NCBI GenBank assembly: GCA_014058105.1 | Contig: JACGCM010002460.1 | Span: 310,001 to 374,000, forward strand | Source: Kingdonia uniflora | Taxonomy: Eukaryota > Streptophyta > Magnoliopsida > Ranunculales > Circaeasteraceae | Reading direction: 5' to 3' | Length of the DNA: 64,000 nt | Shown: one piece after another, positions 12,601 to 23,900 of the stretch | How the letters are laid out: every line of letters starts with the position of its first letter | Numbering within the stretch: the stretch's first letter is position 1 | Program-made: the position numbers and the translations under genes | The notes under the pieces: generated by a model | Databases searched by the model: none | Told to the model about the DNA's origin: nothing | Seen by the model: the letters and a program-made list of their open reading frames with translations, nothing else

Positions 12601-14225
12601 GGAGGAACTCTTGAAAGAGGCTCTCCATATATGATGATTTTGTAGAGTTAATGTGTTTGAAAATAACTCTCAATTATTTCATTCTGTAATCTTTACGTCA
12701 CTCTCTTCTAATCACTGCAGAGAGAATGTGCAAATGCTAAATCCACTGAGATGATTGGGTTCTCAAGCTCTGCTATTTCAGTCCTTAACGGCGCCGAGTT
12801 TTCTGTCAGCGAGGCAGATAACTCTTCATTGATTCACATGGATGTTGATCAAAGTTTTCTTCCAGTGCCTGCCCCAGTCAAAGCTGCCATCTTTGAGAGT
12901 TTTGCTAGACAGAACATGATCGAGACTGAAACCGATGTAAAGCTTGGAATTCAAATGTTCATCAAGAGCAAATATGGTTTCCCATCTAATAGCTGTACTG
13001 AGTTCATATATGGGGACTCTCCGCTGGCTCTTTTCAACAAGTTGGTCCTTTGTTGCATCCAAGAAGGTGGTACCTTGTGTTTTGCCACTGGCACAAATGG
13101 GAATTATGTGGCAGCGGCCAAGTTTTTGAAAGCAAATGTTGTGAACATTCCAACAAACATTAGCACGGGATTTAAGCTTACTGTAGATGCGCTTACAGAA
13201 TTACTTCAAGAGGTTGATAAGCCTTGGGTTTACCTCTCAGGTCCAACAATCAACCCAACTGGCTTACTTTATAGCAATGAGGAGATTCAAGAAATATTAT
13301 ATGTAAGTGCTAAATTTGGGGCTAGAGTTGTGATTGATACATCTTTCTCAGGGTTAGAATTCAACACCGAGGGTTGGGGTGGCTGGAATTTGGAGGAGAG
13401 TTTGTTGAAACTTGATTTATCGCCCAAATCAACTTTTTGTGTCTCTTTGCTCGGTGGATTATCGTTTGAGATGCTAACTGGCGGGCTTGCATTTGGATTT
13501 CTGGTTTTAAATCAGCCTCTTCTAGTAGAGGCATTTCATACCTTTCCAGGTTTAAGCAAGCCCCACAGCACTGTTAAATATGCAATAAAGAAATTGTTAG
13601 ATATGAATGATCAGAAAGCAGGAGACCTATTCGAAGCCCTTTTGGAGCAGAAAAGGACGCTAAGGAGTAGATCGCTACGCTTGAAGGAGGTAATCATTTA
13701 ATCTTGCAGAAAGTTTAGGAAATAAGTTTTTTGTTCCAAGAAGCTTTTCTATTCTTTAGTTTCTATTTTAGATATGGTGTTTCAGTCAACATTTAAAAGA
13801 CAAAAAGCGTGATTTTAGTCGTCTAAACTCGAAGTATTTCATTTAAACTGCTATGGTACAAGGCATAGATATATGATACTGATATGCTGTTTGTTGCTTC
13901 CAACTGAGTTTTGTTTTGTTTTTATTATTATTGACAGATACTCTTGAAATGTGGATGGGATGTAGTTGAATGCTGTGGCGGTGTATCAATGGTGGCGAAA
14001 CCATCTGTCTACCTTGGAACAACCTCAAATCTCAAACTTCATCTCAAACTTAATGACTCTAACATACGAGAAACCATCCTGAAGTCCACTGGTTTATGCA
14101 TCAACAGCGGCTCGTGGACCGGAATCCCTGGCTACTGCCGGTTCACGTTTGCCTTGGAAGATGGAGTATTTGAAAAGGCATTAGAATGCATAACTCGATT
14201 CGATAAGGAGAACCTCGGCTGCTAG
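7156..14225 (+). CDS. MMT: methionine S-methyltransferase, 11 exons, intact
   Basis: Cytosolic enzyme that transfers a methyl group from S-adenosylmethionine to methionine, giving S-methylmethionine, a sulfur transport and storage form in plants. Exons: 7156-7560, 7646-7852, 7933-8028, 8787-8975, 9132-9320, 9405-9641, 10189-10323, 11537-11857, 11961-12140, 12721-13689 and 13938-14225. Every exon is a whole number of codons and together they give about 1071 residues, close to the usual length of about 1080. The N-terminal half is a SAM methyltransferase domain with motif I AELGCGNGW at residues 114-122, followed by VYGLDINPRAVKIA. The C-terminal half is the family's aminotransferase-like domain (for example YLSGPTINPTG). 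Intron 5 uses a GC donor (9321-9322) instead of GT. Intron 7 carries a 21-base G run. The start is the first ATG after a CT-rich leader. No coding lesion is seen. Confidence 0.95.
11304..11324 (+). repeat. 21-base poly-G tract in MMT intron 7
   Basis: An unbroken G run inside the 1.2-kb seventh intron, preceded by GGT repeats. Such a run can form a G-quadruplex and is prone to length change and sequencing error. It does not touch an exon. Confidence 0.8.
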
Positions 14226-14475
14226 GGGTCATTTCTTTCTTTGCCAAACTTTGATCACAGTATTTTTGAGTCCGATAATGTTTGTTGTCGGATTTGTGAA
14301 ATCAATAATAAAAAAACGAAAGTTTGGCTAATATTGAAATCATTTATCAGGAAGTATTTTACGTTTGGTATAGTCTGTCTATATTGTGAATAAGTGATAG
14401 ATTGTACTGTCTATTATGCCTGCATATTTGATAAAAGAACAGGTGAACATGTTTGGGAGAGTTTTAATTTTGTTC

Positions 14476-14493
14476 TTCTGGAGTTCTCTGGAA
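14476..14493 (+). promoter_or_regulatory. heat-shock element 1 of the sHSP gene
   Basis: Four units at 5-bp spacing read TTC-GAG-CTC-GAA (at 14476, 14481, 14486 and 14491), an imperfect nTTCnnGAAn array of the kind bound by heat-shock factors. It lies about 90 bp upstream of the TATA box. Confidence 0.6.
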
Positions 14494-14520
14494 CCATCAA
14501 CATGATTCATGACCTAACTT

Positions 14521-14532
14521 GAACCTTCTGGA
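14521..14532 (+). promoter_or_regulatory. heat-shock element 2 of the sHSP gene
   Basis: GAACCTTCTGGA fits GAAnnTTCnnGA at exact 5-bp spacing, about 50 bp upstream of the TATA box. Two elements in this position fit heat-shock-factor control of the downstream chaperone gene. Confidence 0.7.
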
Positions 14533-14580
14533 TTGTACCTGGAAGTCCCTAGATGCAAACACTGTTACCTCCTTTTATCT

Positions 14581-14589
14581 TATAAAAAG
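14581..14589 (+). promoter_or_regulatory. TATA box of the sHSP gene
   Basis: TATAAAAAG lies 52 bp before the start codon, implying a short leader of about 20-25 nt, as usual for plant small heat-shock protein genes. Confidence 0.65.
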
Positions 14590-14632
14590 GCCTTCATCTT
14601 CACACCAATTTCAGTCATCAATCAGCTTTACA

Positions 14633-15292
14633 ATGAAGTTTTCCTCAACTATATGCTTACTTACCCTTCTACTCTTCATCTCCGTCGCACCTCCGTTATC
14701 ATCAGAGGCTTCATTACTCCCGTTCCTTGACCACGGTCATCAGCCAGACTTCTTCGACCCCTTCAAGGTTCTTGAGCAAATCCCATTTGGAGTAGACCAT
14801 CCTCTGAAGAGCAGCATTGATGTTCTGTCGCAGATATCACCAGCTAGGGTTGACTGGAAAGAAACACCAGAAGCACACCACATCATGATAGACATCCCAG
14901 GGATGAAGAAGGAAGAAGTGAAGATAGAAGTGGAGGAGGAGAACAAAGTGTTGACAGTGAGTGGAGAGCGAAAGAAGGAACAAGAAGAGAAGAAGGGTGA
15001 TCATTGGCATCGAGTGGAGCGCTCTTATGGAAAGTTTTGGAGGCAGTTTAAGTTGCCAGATAATGCAGATATGGGGAGTGTGGAAGCTAAGCTTCAGAAT
15101 GGGGTGCTCACAGTGACTCTAGGGAAATTGTCTGAGGAGAAGATGAAGGGTCCTCGTACTAGGGTTGTCGACATCTTAGGTGATGATGCCACTACTAGTA
15201 CTAGTAGTTTAGGATCAGGAGAGTTGAATGAGGAGAAGGTGAAGAAGTGTGATCATAAGAGGTCTACTAGCAGTGACAAGGTGGAGTTTTAG
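14633..15292 (+). CDS. ER-type small heat-shock protein (HSP20 family), 219 aa
   Basis: ATP-independent chaperone that holds unfolding proteins. A hydrophobic N-terminal signal ([20 protein letters not shown], cleavage likely near residues 20-26) sends it to the endoplasmic reticulum. The alpha-crystallin domain follows at about residues 70-175: [49 protein letters not shown], then RVVDI as a possible I/V-x-I/V tail motif. A charged, Ser/Thr-rich tail ends in KVEF, close to the K/HDEL-type retrieval signals but with a terminal Phe. The ATG at 14633 is chosen because an upstream in-frame ATG at 14519 lies before the TATA box, and translation from 14633 begins with the signal peptide. The gene is intronless, as usual for the family, and has two heat-shock elements upstream. 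A poly(A) signal AATAAA lies near 15362. Confidence 0.9.
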   Translation: MKFSSTICLLTLLLFISVAPPLSSEASLLPFLDHGHQPDFFDPFKVLEQIPFGVDHPLKSSIDVLSQISPARVDWKETPEAHHIMIDIPGMKKEEVKIEVEEENKVLTVSGERKKEQEEKKGDHWHRVERSYGKFWRQFKLPDNADMGSVEAKLQNGVLTVTLGKLSEEKMKGPRTRVVDILGDDATTSTSSLGSGELNEEKVKKCDHKRSTSSDKVEF

Positions 15293-15520
15293 GTGCTAAG
15301 CTAGTATTTTGTTGTGTTTTGATGAGTTTATGGTCTTGGTGTGGTTTTTATTATTTGAAAGAATAAATATGCATGTTTGTAAATGCTAATCTATCAATGA
15401 ATGAATGTTTTCTTCTCCTTCTAATGTTCAACAAATAATTTTATTTCTGATCTAAAGAAACACATGTTCATATATCTCCCTTGTTCAATGCCAAAAATAA
15501 CTTGATGACAACTTAATTCT

Positions 15521-18500
15521 TTAATTTACCCGTTGAAATTCACCAATTTGAAACACTTGTGGTGTACCATTTGCTGAACCTGAGAAGAGGAACTCTTTAT
15601 TGGCAGAAATGGATAAAGACCAAATAGGACCACTGTGAGTTTCATACATCTTCAAGCAAACACCAGAACGGCCATCCCATACTCGTATGTTTCCATCTAG
15701 CTATGTAAGGTGTTTCGCCCAACCATGCCAGGCATGATACATTTCCCTGCAGAGAATGGGGTGGAAGAATCTTCAATACTGGAGTGGATATGATAAGTTG
15801 CAAGCATGTAATAAGAGTTGAAAAAATCATCAATGCATTCCATAGTTTAAATGGAGAAAAGTGAAGTAGTTTTGTCACCAACTGTGCCTACTATGAATAA
15901 AAAGAGAAACTGCAGGACAGACCTCATGGCCACATATGCAGCGGGGTACTGAGGGCTGCGGATTTTGCAGGTCCGAAATTATAAGTTGCCCATCACTGCC
16001 ACCAGTTGCAACCCAACGATGTGCTTTGCTGTAAAGAGAAGATCGAGAGTGTGATGTTAACCCAAGATAAAGACAATATATAGGACATTAGAGTTAGTCT
16101 ATACATCTTCCACCTCCATCACAAAGCCATGTCTCGAGGGTGATGTTGTTTTCTTCCTACATAGAGTTTGTACTTGTTGCAACAGCAATTATGTACATCC
16201 CTTAAATCTGATGATTTTGCTAAACCAAACATCTCCTAATCAGGGTAAGATCCACATTGATACTACTTTACTGCCAGAATAACTCTCTATAAAAAAGATT
16301 ACCACCATCCCTGAACATAAGTATATGTTATAACAAACTTTAACTAAATTAACAGCACAAAAAGGAAGATAAGTCATCTAGTTCTATTTAAGGGCTAATG
16401 CAATCAATAGTACTAGTATGCAACAAAAACAAAAATACTATCTATAGAAAAAAAATACAAGATAAGATACTGCCCTTACCTTGGTGAAATTCCCACACAC
16501 TCTACAGAATTTAAGTGAGCCTTCAAAGAACTTATTACCTATATGCAGAGAAAGATAGTACATTAGCCACCATGTTAGGTCATAACTTCAGATGACCAAT
16601 ACACTGAGAAATAGTATAATAATAAAAAGAATTGAGATATAAAATAAGAATAGAAAAGAAAGTAAAATGAGATCTTTTTGTTGTTGAGAGCTCATACTGA
16701 GAGATATCCTTGTTCAGTAACAAGATAAAGATGGAGGCACTCCATGTTTTGGGGTCATCTGAGATACCCACTCCATCTGGGTGTTGAAGTTAAGGATATC
16801 CCAAAACGATACCAAAGAAGAGGGGTTACTCCAAATAACTCAATAAACATCTCTAAATGTTCCTACTTTATGACACAACTTATTTGGATATACACATCAC
16901 TATTTGAAAGAGTAATGTTGTATAACTTATAAGAGAGGAGGAAAAACAAACTACATGTAAGAATGGAAAAAAAAAAAAAACTTTTAAGAGAGAAGGAAAA
17001 ACAAACTACATGTAATAATGGGAAAAAAAAGAAGTAATAATGGAAAGAAGAGAGCGTTTGTACCTTCCCATTGGCTATGTTCACTATATGAACATTGTTA
17101 TCCTCTGACCCAGTGATAACAAGAGAAGAATCAGAACTAATTGCCAAACATGTGAGTCCCTGAGTATGATATGGGTAACCTAGACAAAAATAAAAAACTC
17201 AAACTTCAAAACCATTTTAAATTGTCCTGTGCCGTGTACGAAGGTGAGCAATTTATTACAAACGAGATTACCATGTGACAATGCATTTTTCAAGTTGAAA
17301 AAACCTTCTTGTATTCACCATTTGGTTCTCTAGAAGTTAAGATAGATTCTATTATCTTGTAAAACTTCCACTGTTCAAACTAACCTAGGGTACATCACTA
17401 ATAACCTTTTTGTTCACTAAGATGATGGGGGTCCATCCCAAAATATGTTAAGCCCCTCTAAGCTATTTGTGTGTGTAGTCCACATTATTAAGGTAGAGGG
17501 AGATTAGTTATTTATTAAAAAAACTTCGAACAAGAACCTAAATTCATACCCTCAACGACATGTAAATTCACATTATTAAGGTATATATCCAAAACTTGAT
17601 AAGCTCCGACGTGCAGAGGAGAGGAGTGAAAAAGCAGAGACTAGAGCTAGGGAGCTAGAGAAACAGGCTGCTGCTCTAGGAGAAGGTGTATTACTAGAAG
17701 CGAAGTTGCTGAGCAGAAAGGAAGCAGCATTGCGTCAAAGAGAGGCTTCCCCTAAAGCTGTAAAGCAAACAAAGGATAGGAAAGATGAACAAGTTGCGTC
17801 TCTTAGATCGGAGGTTGAGAGTGCAAAAGAAGAGGCTACTGCCACTGTAGAACAGTTCCGAGAAGCAAAATCTCTGCACTTAATGACGCAAAGAATGATC
17901 TTAACCCAGGAAGAGATGGAGGAAATTGTTCTGAAGAGGTGTTGGCTGGCTCGATATTGGAATTTAGCTGCACGACACGGTGTTTCTGCAGATATTGCAG
18001 TGACAAAATATGAGCACTGGTCATTGTTAGCACCTCTTTCTTTTGAAATTGCTATTTCTCCGGGACAAAAGGCTAAAGAAGAATCTAGGAATCAAGGGGA
18101 TGATGACCCAGAGAAAAAGGGCAGGCTCACACGTGATTTAAATGATCTAAATGGGGAAGGCAATATTGAGAGTATGCTTTCAGTTGAAATGGGTTTTAGG
18201 AAACTAGCTTAATTGAAGGTGGAAGAAGCGGAGCTTTAGCCTAGAACCAGCGTCCAAGTTCATTTCGACAATCCATTTCAGATTCCAAATCGCCTGGTGA
18301 TCCGAAGTATATAGAGGCATTTGAGTTAAGTCAAGAAGAGTCAGAAGATGTTCTTTTTAAGAAGGCATAGCTTACATACTTCTGGAGAAGAGCTAAAATC
18401 CATGGTGTGGAGGAAGATATTGCAGAGGAAAGACATCAGTTATGGACCAGATGCAGTAGTCAGTTGCCAACTTCACATGACACCGTTGATGTGGAGAGAC

Positions 18501-19855
18501 GTCTGATGGAGTTGAGTAAACTGGGGATAGAGCAACAATTATGGGAAACATCACACAAAGAAATTGATCAAGCATCGTTATCCACTCCCATTAGTAATTA
18601 CAAGCCTGCAGATGCGGAAACCTCTTCATAACGATAGTTTCTCCATGGATCTATTTTGTTTCTCTTTATGGGTTTGTCAGAATATCCTTTCGTTCTTCTG
18701 TACCACTTGGCTACAAGAAGAGAAACCTTGTACCATTACTGAAAGACGAAGTTACATGCGTTTACCTATACACGTACATCTCTTATTGTCTTGTACAGTG
18801 TGTACAATCAGATTGAAGTTACGAAATCAAGTTTTGTAGGATACATCAATTTTCCCTAAGTTTTCTGTAATTGTTCATAGTTATTCAATATTCCATAATA
18901 AAAGTTTACTTATACCCAGGAAACACTTTTAAGAAGAGCCAAAATTCATTCCTTTAACATGTATACTTTCTGAGTTCCATTTCCATATTCTCAACGATCC
19001 ATCTTCAGAACCAGTACAAACTGTTTTGCCTGAAACAACCAAAGGGATCAAAACTTGACAAGATCATACATCTTGAGCTTTAAGAGGACTCAATGACGGA
19101 AAAGTGGAACACTTTCATATGATCAAGAAAAGAGTACCATCAGGGGTAAAATCACCACATGTAACACTTTCTTCATGACCAAGGAAAGTATTAAGATATG
19201 CATTATTGTCAGCATCCCACATCCAAGCAATGCCATCCTCTGAACCAGCCAAGAGAATGCGTTCTGAAGGATGCCACCTGACTCACTGAACATATTAATA
19301 GTTCAGATTTGAGTCTCTTTAAATATATACACTACAGCTAAGTCAAAACATTTTCAAGACTTCACCTCAATATTATTTCCAGGACCTTCAAGTGTGCACT
19401 AAGTGCACCTGAATATGCATCCCACACCTTAATCAGTTTATCAAAGCTTCCAGAAGTAAGCAACTTCCCATCAGCGCTAAAGGCTAAACTAGAAACAGTG
19501 GCACATACCAAGGAGCTCCTTACACCAATTTGCAGGACCCATGCTCCACAAAAAACCTTATGGTCTGTTCCTCCTGTGGCTACCAATGTTGCATCTGCAG
19601 GAGTAGGACTGCATGCAATTGTCATGATTTCGGCTGTGCCATATTAAAGAAAACAAACATATAATGTGAGGGTGTGACATATGAAAACATGAATGTACAC
19701 ATAGTTAAAAAAAAATAGAGTGTACGAAGTTGATCTTGTGATGTAGAGCCATCATCATTAACGTCAGGAAGATCTTGTTCACTATCAATGTAGTACTCAT
19801 CTAAGATGTCTTCTTCATTCATGTACACTACCCCTTCATCGTCTCCTTGGTTCAT
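15521..19855 (-). pseudogene. AAMP-like WD40 repeat protein, damaged
   Basis: Relative of the angio-associated migratory cell protein family (a cytoplasmic WD40 scaffold), read on the minus strand from ATG at 19853-19855 to TAA at 15521-15523. Recognisable exons: the acidic N-terminus (19726-19855), LVATGG...SSLAFSADGKLL...SGSFDKLIKVWD (near 19370-19625), VRWHPSERILLAGSEDG...TCGDFTPDG (near 19130-19290), VCTGSEDGSLRIW (near 18950-19030), GYPYHTQGLTCLAISSDSSL (near 17060-17180), SLKAHLNSVECVGISP (near 16490-16545), RWVATGGSDGQLIISDLQNP (near 15925-16030) and the last exon (15521-15746). Breaks: in 19500-19590 the GFLWSMGPANWCKELLG reading is a different frame from its flanks. In the last exon a deletion of about 8 nt separates PYIA from LDGNIRVWD. 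The exon ending near 18950 has no good GT donor. Family identity is firm; loss of function is inferred from these breaks. Confidence 0.8.
17596..18900 (+). pseudogene. processed (intronless) SCD2-like coiled-coil protein pseudogene
   Basis: Plus-strand remnant of the SCD2/coiled-coil family (SCD2 acts in cytokinesis and clathrin-related membrane traffic in plants). The coiled coil begins at about 17596 ([20 protein letters not shown]). The family block follows without interruption by introns: [30 protein letters not shown]-like [27 protein letters not shown], and after breaks [60 protein letters not shown]. In-frame stops and frame changes occur around 18210-18235 and 18366-18370. The 5' half is missing, and an AATAAA lies near 18896. 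Loss of all introns and 5' truncation point to reverse transcription of an mRNA. It sits inside an intron of the minus-strand AAMP-like gene. Confidence 0.85.
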
Positions 19856-20156
19856 CGAATTTTTATTAAGAATAGTTTGAAGAGAATTGAAGCCCTAGTT
19901 GATCAAGTAAAATAACAATTTCTGAATTAATGATTTGGTGTAGAATTCAAATTAATAACAATTGTAATTGTAATTGTAATTTATAAAAGAGAAAGAAACT
20001 TACTTACAGTTGTAGAAGAAGTTTTTGGGCGGGAAGAGACGTTAAAGATGAAAGGTGTGAGTAAAAAAAAGAAAACCACAGAGCTTTTAGAAGCTGTGTG
20101 GTTGGTGGTCAAAACTGTCAACTGTTGCAAGTAAGTGGCGTTTGTTTTTTCCCATG

Positions 20157-20482
20157 AGCATCTGTAGTCTACTCTTCAAATATTAGTCACCAAATTTGGC
20201 TTTATTGGCTAATAAAAGTCATAATTTTTTTTTTATTACATCCGACTCCTCAAAAAGTACTCGTCAAATGCCACATATCAACTTTTTCATAAAATTTTTA
20301 ATTTTGGGTAGATTTTGTTTCATTAAATTTGGTTTGAAGAGTGAAAAAAATAGTCAAATTTGATAAATAAATATGACTTTAGGCTATTTAACTTTAATTT
20401 GAAGAGTCGGATGTAGGTGTTTTATAGATATTTGGCTCTCCAAATTTGACTTTAAGCCAATATAGAGAGTCGAACAGATGCT
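20157..20482. mobile_element. AT-rich MITE, 326 bp
   Basis: Terminal inverted repeats: the left end begins AGCATCTGTAG (20157) and the right end finishes with ACAGATGCT (20474-20482). The complement continues imperfectly inward (CAAATTTGG against its complement). It is AT-rich and non-coding, and absent from the equivalent site near 58196. No convincing target duplication could be read. Confidence 0.65.
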
Positions 20483-20900
20483 TTAAGTCTAGATTATTCA
20501 CTGATTTGAACTAACTCATCACACTTTAGAGGGGTTTTTTTTTTTTTTTTCACAAACTTAGATTTTTTTCACTTAAAACTGGTATTTCCACTCAGATCCA
20601 ATATGCTATCCCTCTCCACTCAAATTCAATATGCTATCTGAGTCTGAGTCTCAGCTTGCCCTCTCGACTCATATCTAATATGCCATCTGAGTCTGAGTCT
20701 GAGTCTGAATCTCTTTTTCTCTCCCCTAGTATTCTTACTCGTACTCATGCTCAAGTTAGTCTAAGATCAAGCCAGAGGCAAAAAAAACAGTCGCCCCGTA
20801 AGTCCACCCGCACTCACACCCATACGTGTGTCTGCTCTCTCTCTCTCTCTCTCCATTAGAGAAGAAGAAGAAGATTGTTGTTGTAGTTGTAATAGGAGAG

Positions 20901-23900
20901 ATGGCGTTGTTTTCGATCTCACATTCAACGATGATGATGAAGATGAAACTCATCATCCCCAATAATAATACTTACTTTTATTCTTCTTCTTCTTCTTCTA
21001 ATATTGCTAACAACAACAACTCATCATCATTCTTCATCAGAACAAGGACACCATCTCCATCTATCCATCATTCAGGTCTCTCTCTCTCTCTCTCTCTCTC
21101 TTTGAATTATCAATCTCTCTTTAATTTGGTAATCTTGATTGATTCAGGTCTTATCAATTGCTGTGCCAAATCTGGAGATCAAATCAATGAGGAGATTGTT
21201 AAACACAAAAGTGTATCTGTGCTTCTTCTTGCTGGTGGAAAGGGGAAGAGGATGGGTGTAAGTATCAATTCATTGTTCAAAACTACTAATGTGTATGTAT
21301 TAATGTATGTATACTCAATGTCTTTTCATCAGGCTAACATGCCCAAGCAATATCTTCCACTCCTTGGACAGCCAATCGCGTTATACAGGTCGGTCGCCAT
21401 TATCCATTCACTTCACTTGTTGTTTGTTAATCAAATCAACCCCATGTCATTTCTGTATCGCAGTTTCTACACTTTTGCGCAGATGATTCAAGTCAAAGAA
21501 ATTATTGTTGTTTGTGATCCATCTTATAGGGACATCTTCCAAGGTATTATTGCCTGATTTATTATCTATTATTCAAAGACCTATCTATCTATCTATCTAT
21601 CTATTATTGGTTGGTTTGGTTTCTTGCAGATGTCTCCCACAAGATTAATGTGGATCTCAAATTTGCTTTGCCTGGGAAGGAAAGACAAGATTCTGTTTTC
21701 AATGGACTTCAGGTGCATGCCGAATGTTTATTGCGAGGTTGCTAATAAAAATTAAATCTACCATCTATTTTTCTTGTAAATCAATCTGTTAAAAACTATG
21801 TGCGCGGAAGCTAAATTAACCTTGATTAAGACTAAGTTTTCTCAATTGTATAAAATAAAGGCCACAAGTCGTTCAAACGACTTCCCAATTTTTGCTTTTG
21901 GCTTGAATTTTTTCTAACTCGTTCGAACGGTATAATCCTCGTTCGAGCGACTCGCGAGTTTCTTCGATCTCCTTAATGCTAAGTTCTTCTCTCTAGACTG
22001 TTGGCCACCCTAGTCACCGGTGACCTCTCATTCGTCAATGGCGAGGAATTTAGCCCTTCTTCGATTGTTCGTCGAATTCTCGGCGAGGGTTTTGGATTGG
22101 GATTGGTCTTCTTCGGTTGGGCTTCCTGATGATTGGAATCATTGATCAATGTCGCAACCTCCTCGTTGTCCTTTGATCGAGAACTCTCCGACATGACTCC
22201 GTCTTTCCCATCTACTAGATCAATCACACAGTGAACCTCTCTCTCCACCGTCTCTTCGAGGTGTTTCATCTCTAAGCCATCTCCATCAAATTTCTTCTAA
22301 TCCTCTGTCAAAACTCCCGCCTCAATCTCATTAGAGTTCTCAAGCATTTCTAATGTCTTCCTTGTTAGATCTTTTTTTAAACATAAAAATATGTGCAATC
22401 CATGACGATTCGGAATCCATACTTCATTGGTTTCTCTCCAATGAAGTATGTATTCGTTATTTTCTAATCTTTGGTTTATTCAATTTTCCATGTAGTCTTC
22501 TACGTCGCAATCTTTCCACCCGAACTTGTCCCATAATCCTTCTAAATCTTATTGGCATAACATTGCTGTAGCAGAAATCACTGTAGCAATGCAAAGATCA
22601 TTGTAGCAATACCAAAATTACTGTAGCAGTCAATAATCCCCCCTCCCCCCGGCGCAGAATCTGGCTTGCTTTGGTACCAATTTTTTAAAAACTACGTGCG
22701 CGGAAGCTAAATTAGCCTTGATTGATACTAAGTTCTCTCAATTGCAAAAATAAAGATAAAACGACTTGGGGTTTATGAGATTTACCCTAAACTCTACAAA
22801 CTCTCTCTCTACGGCTAAGCTTTTTTCTCACTAAAACCAATATTAAAAATAAACTAAGTTTGGGCTCTCTTTTATATGAGAAGAGACCTAGCACAAATAG
22901 AAGGTGTGACGACCTACCGAACGCCGGCCAAATTTACCCGAGCGTTTTGAGTTCTGTCCGAATGTATTTGTTCTCTATATCCTAATATAGCAGCACGCCA
23001 AGTTTCGTCGCAATCGGATTCAGTTAAGAGGGCGAAAAGGTTCAGTACGCTTCGTCTCATGTTTTAACGTTTCCTTTTGGAAGTTGACTATTTACTTAGT
23101 AGCTATATTAAGGAGGAACCTTGGTCCGATCCTCCCCATGACTAAAAGAGCTTTAATGCTTGGTCATCAAGGACCCCGGCTCATGGACTATCTTCAAGGG
23201 ATAGTTATGAGTTCTCCTAGGCCTAGGGTAGGCTAGGGGACATTGCCTCGCAATGCGGGCCGGTTTTCATTAGAGGGCTTCATATGACGCCGCTATGCCC
23301 CGCGGGCTATCCGAGACGCACCGTCCCGTTCAGATGGACAGTATAATTAGTCCAGGCTCGTCGCCCCTTGAGATATGAGTCCCTTATGTGGAAACCGGCA
23401 TATTGAGCTACCCTGATCCGCTACAGGACAGGTGTGCTTTCCGTATCTCGCGCGCGTCGCGAGAGATTACGCTGTAGGGATTATTGAGGGAACCTTCAGC
23501 GTTGTTGCCTTTACCGAATACATATTCGATGACCCCTCACGAGTATCCAGGATAATCCGGATGTCGCTCTAGCATCCGTGGGTTGTATGCCACTGGCGCG
23601 CCGCGCCTGTGAAGAAGGCTGGTACACGCCGACCGCGCGTCCGTGTACGCCGCACGGTCCCTTATTCCGCTGCACTCCGGGCACTGTAGAGTCGGTCCCG
23701 GCTAGGGCTGTGTCAGAAACCCTAGCTAGACTATAATTAGAAGACTTCTCCTAATTAAAATGCAATTAAAGTAAATAACAATAACTAAATAAGGTACGCA
23801 CATGACGTATGAAACGTGCTACGCGTGGTCATGGATACGACCACGATGCCTATCGCAATCTATCTAATTTACCTTATTTTATTACCTGCCAAAAATCTTT

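Noticed and set aside
14519..14632. Longer start for the small heat-shock protein
   Set aside because: The upstream ATG lies before the TATA box; starting at 14633 gives a proper signal peptide.
16863..17147. Separate 94-codon minus-strand protein
   Set aside because: Only the first part (GSEDNNVHIVNIANGK) is real, as an exon of the AAMP-like gene; the rest is intron.
21979..22269. 96-codon minus-strand frame in the intron insert
   Set aside because: Low-complexity charged translation, absent from copy 2, no recognised domain.
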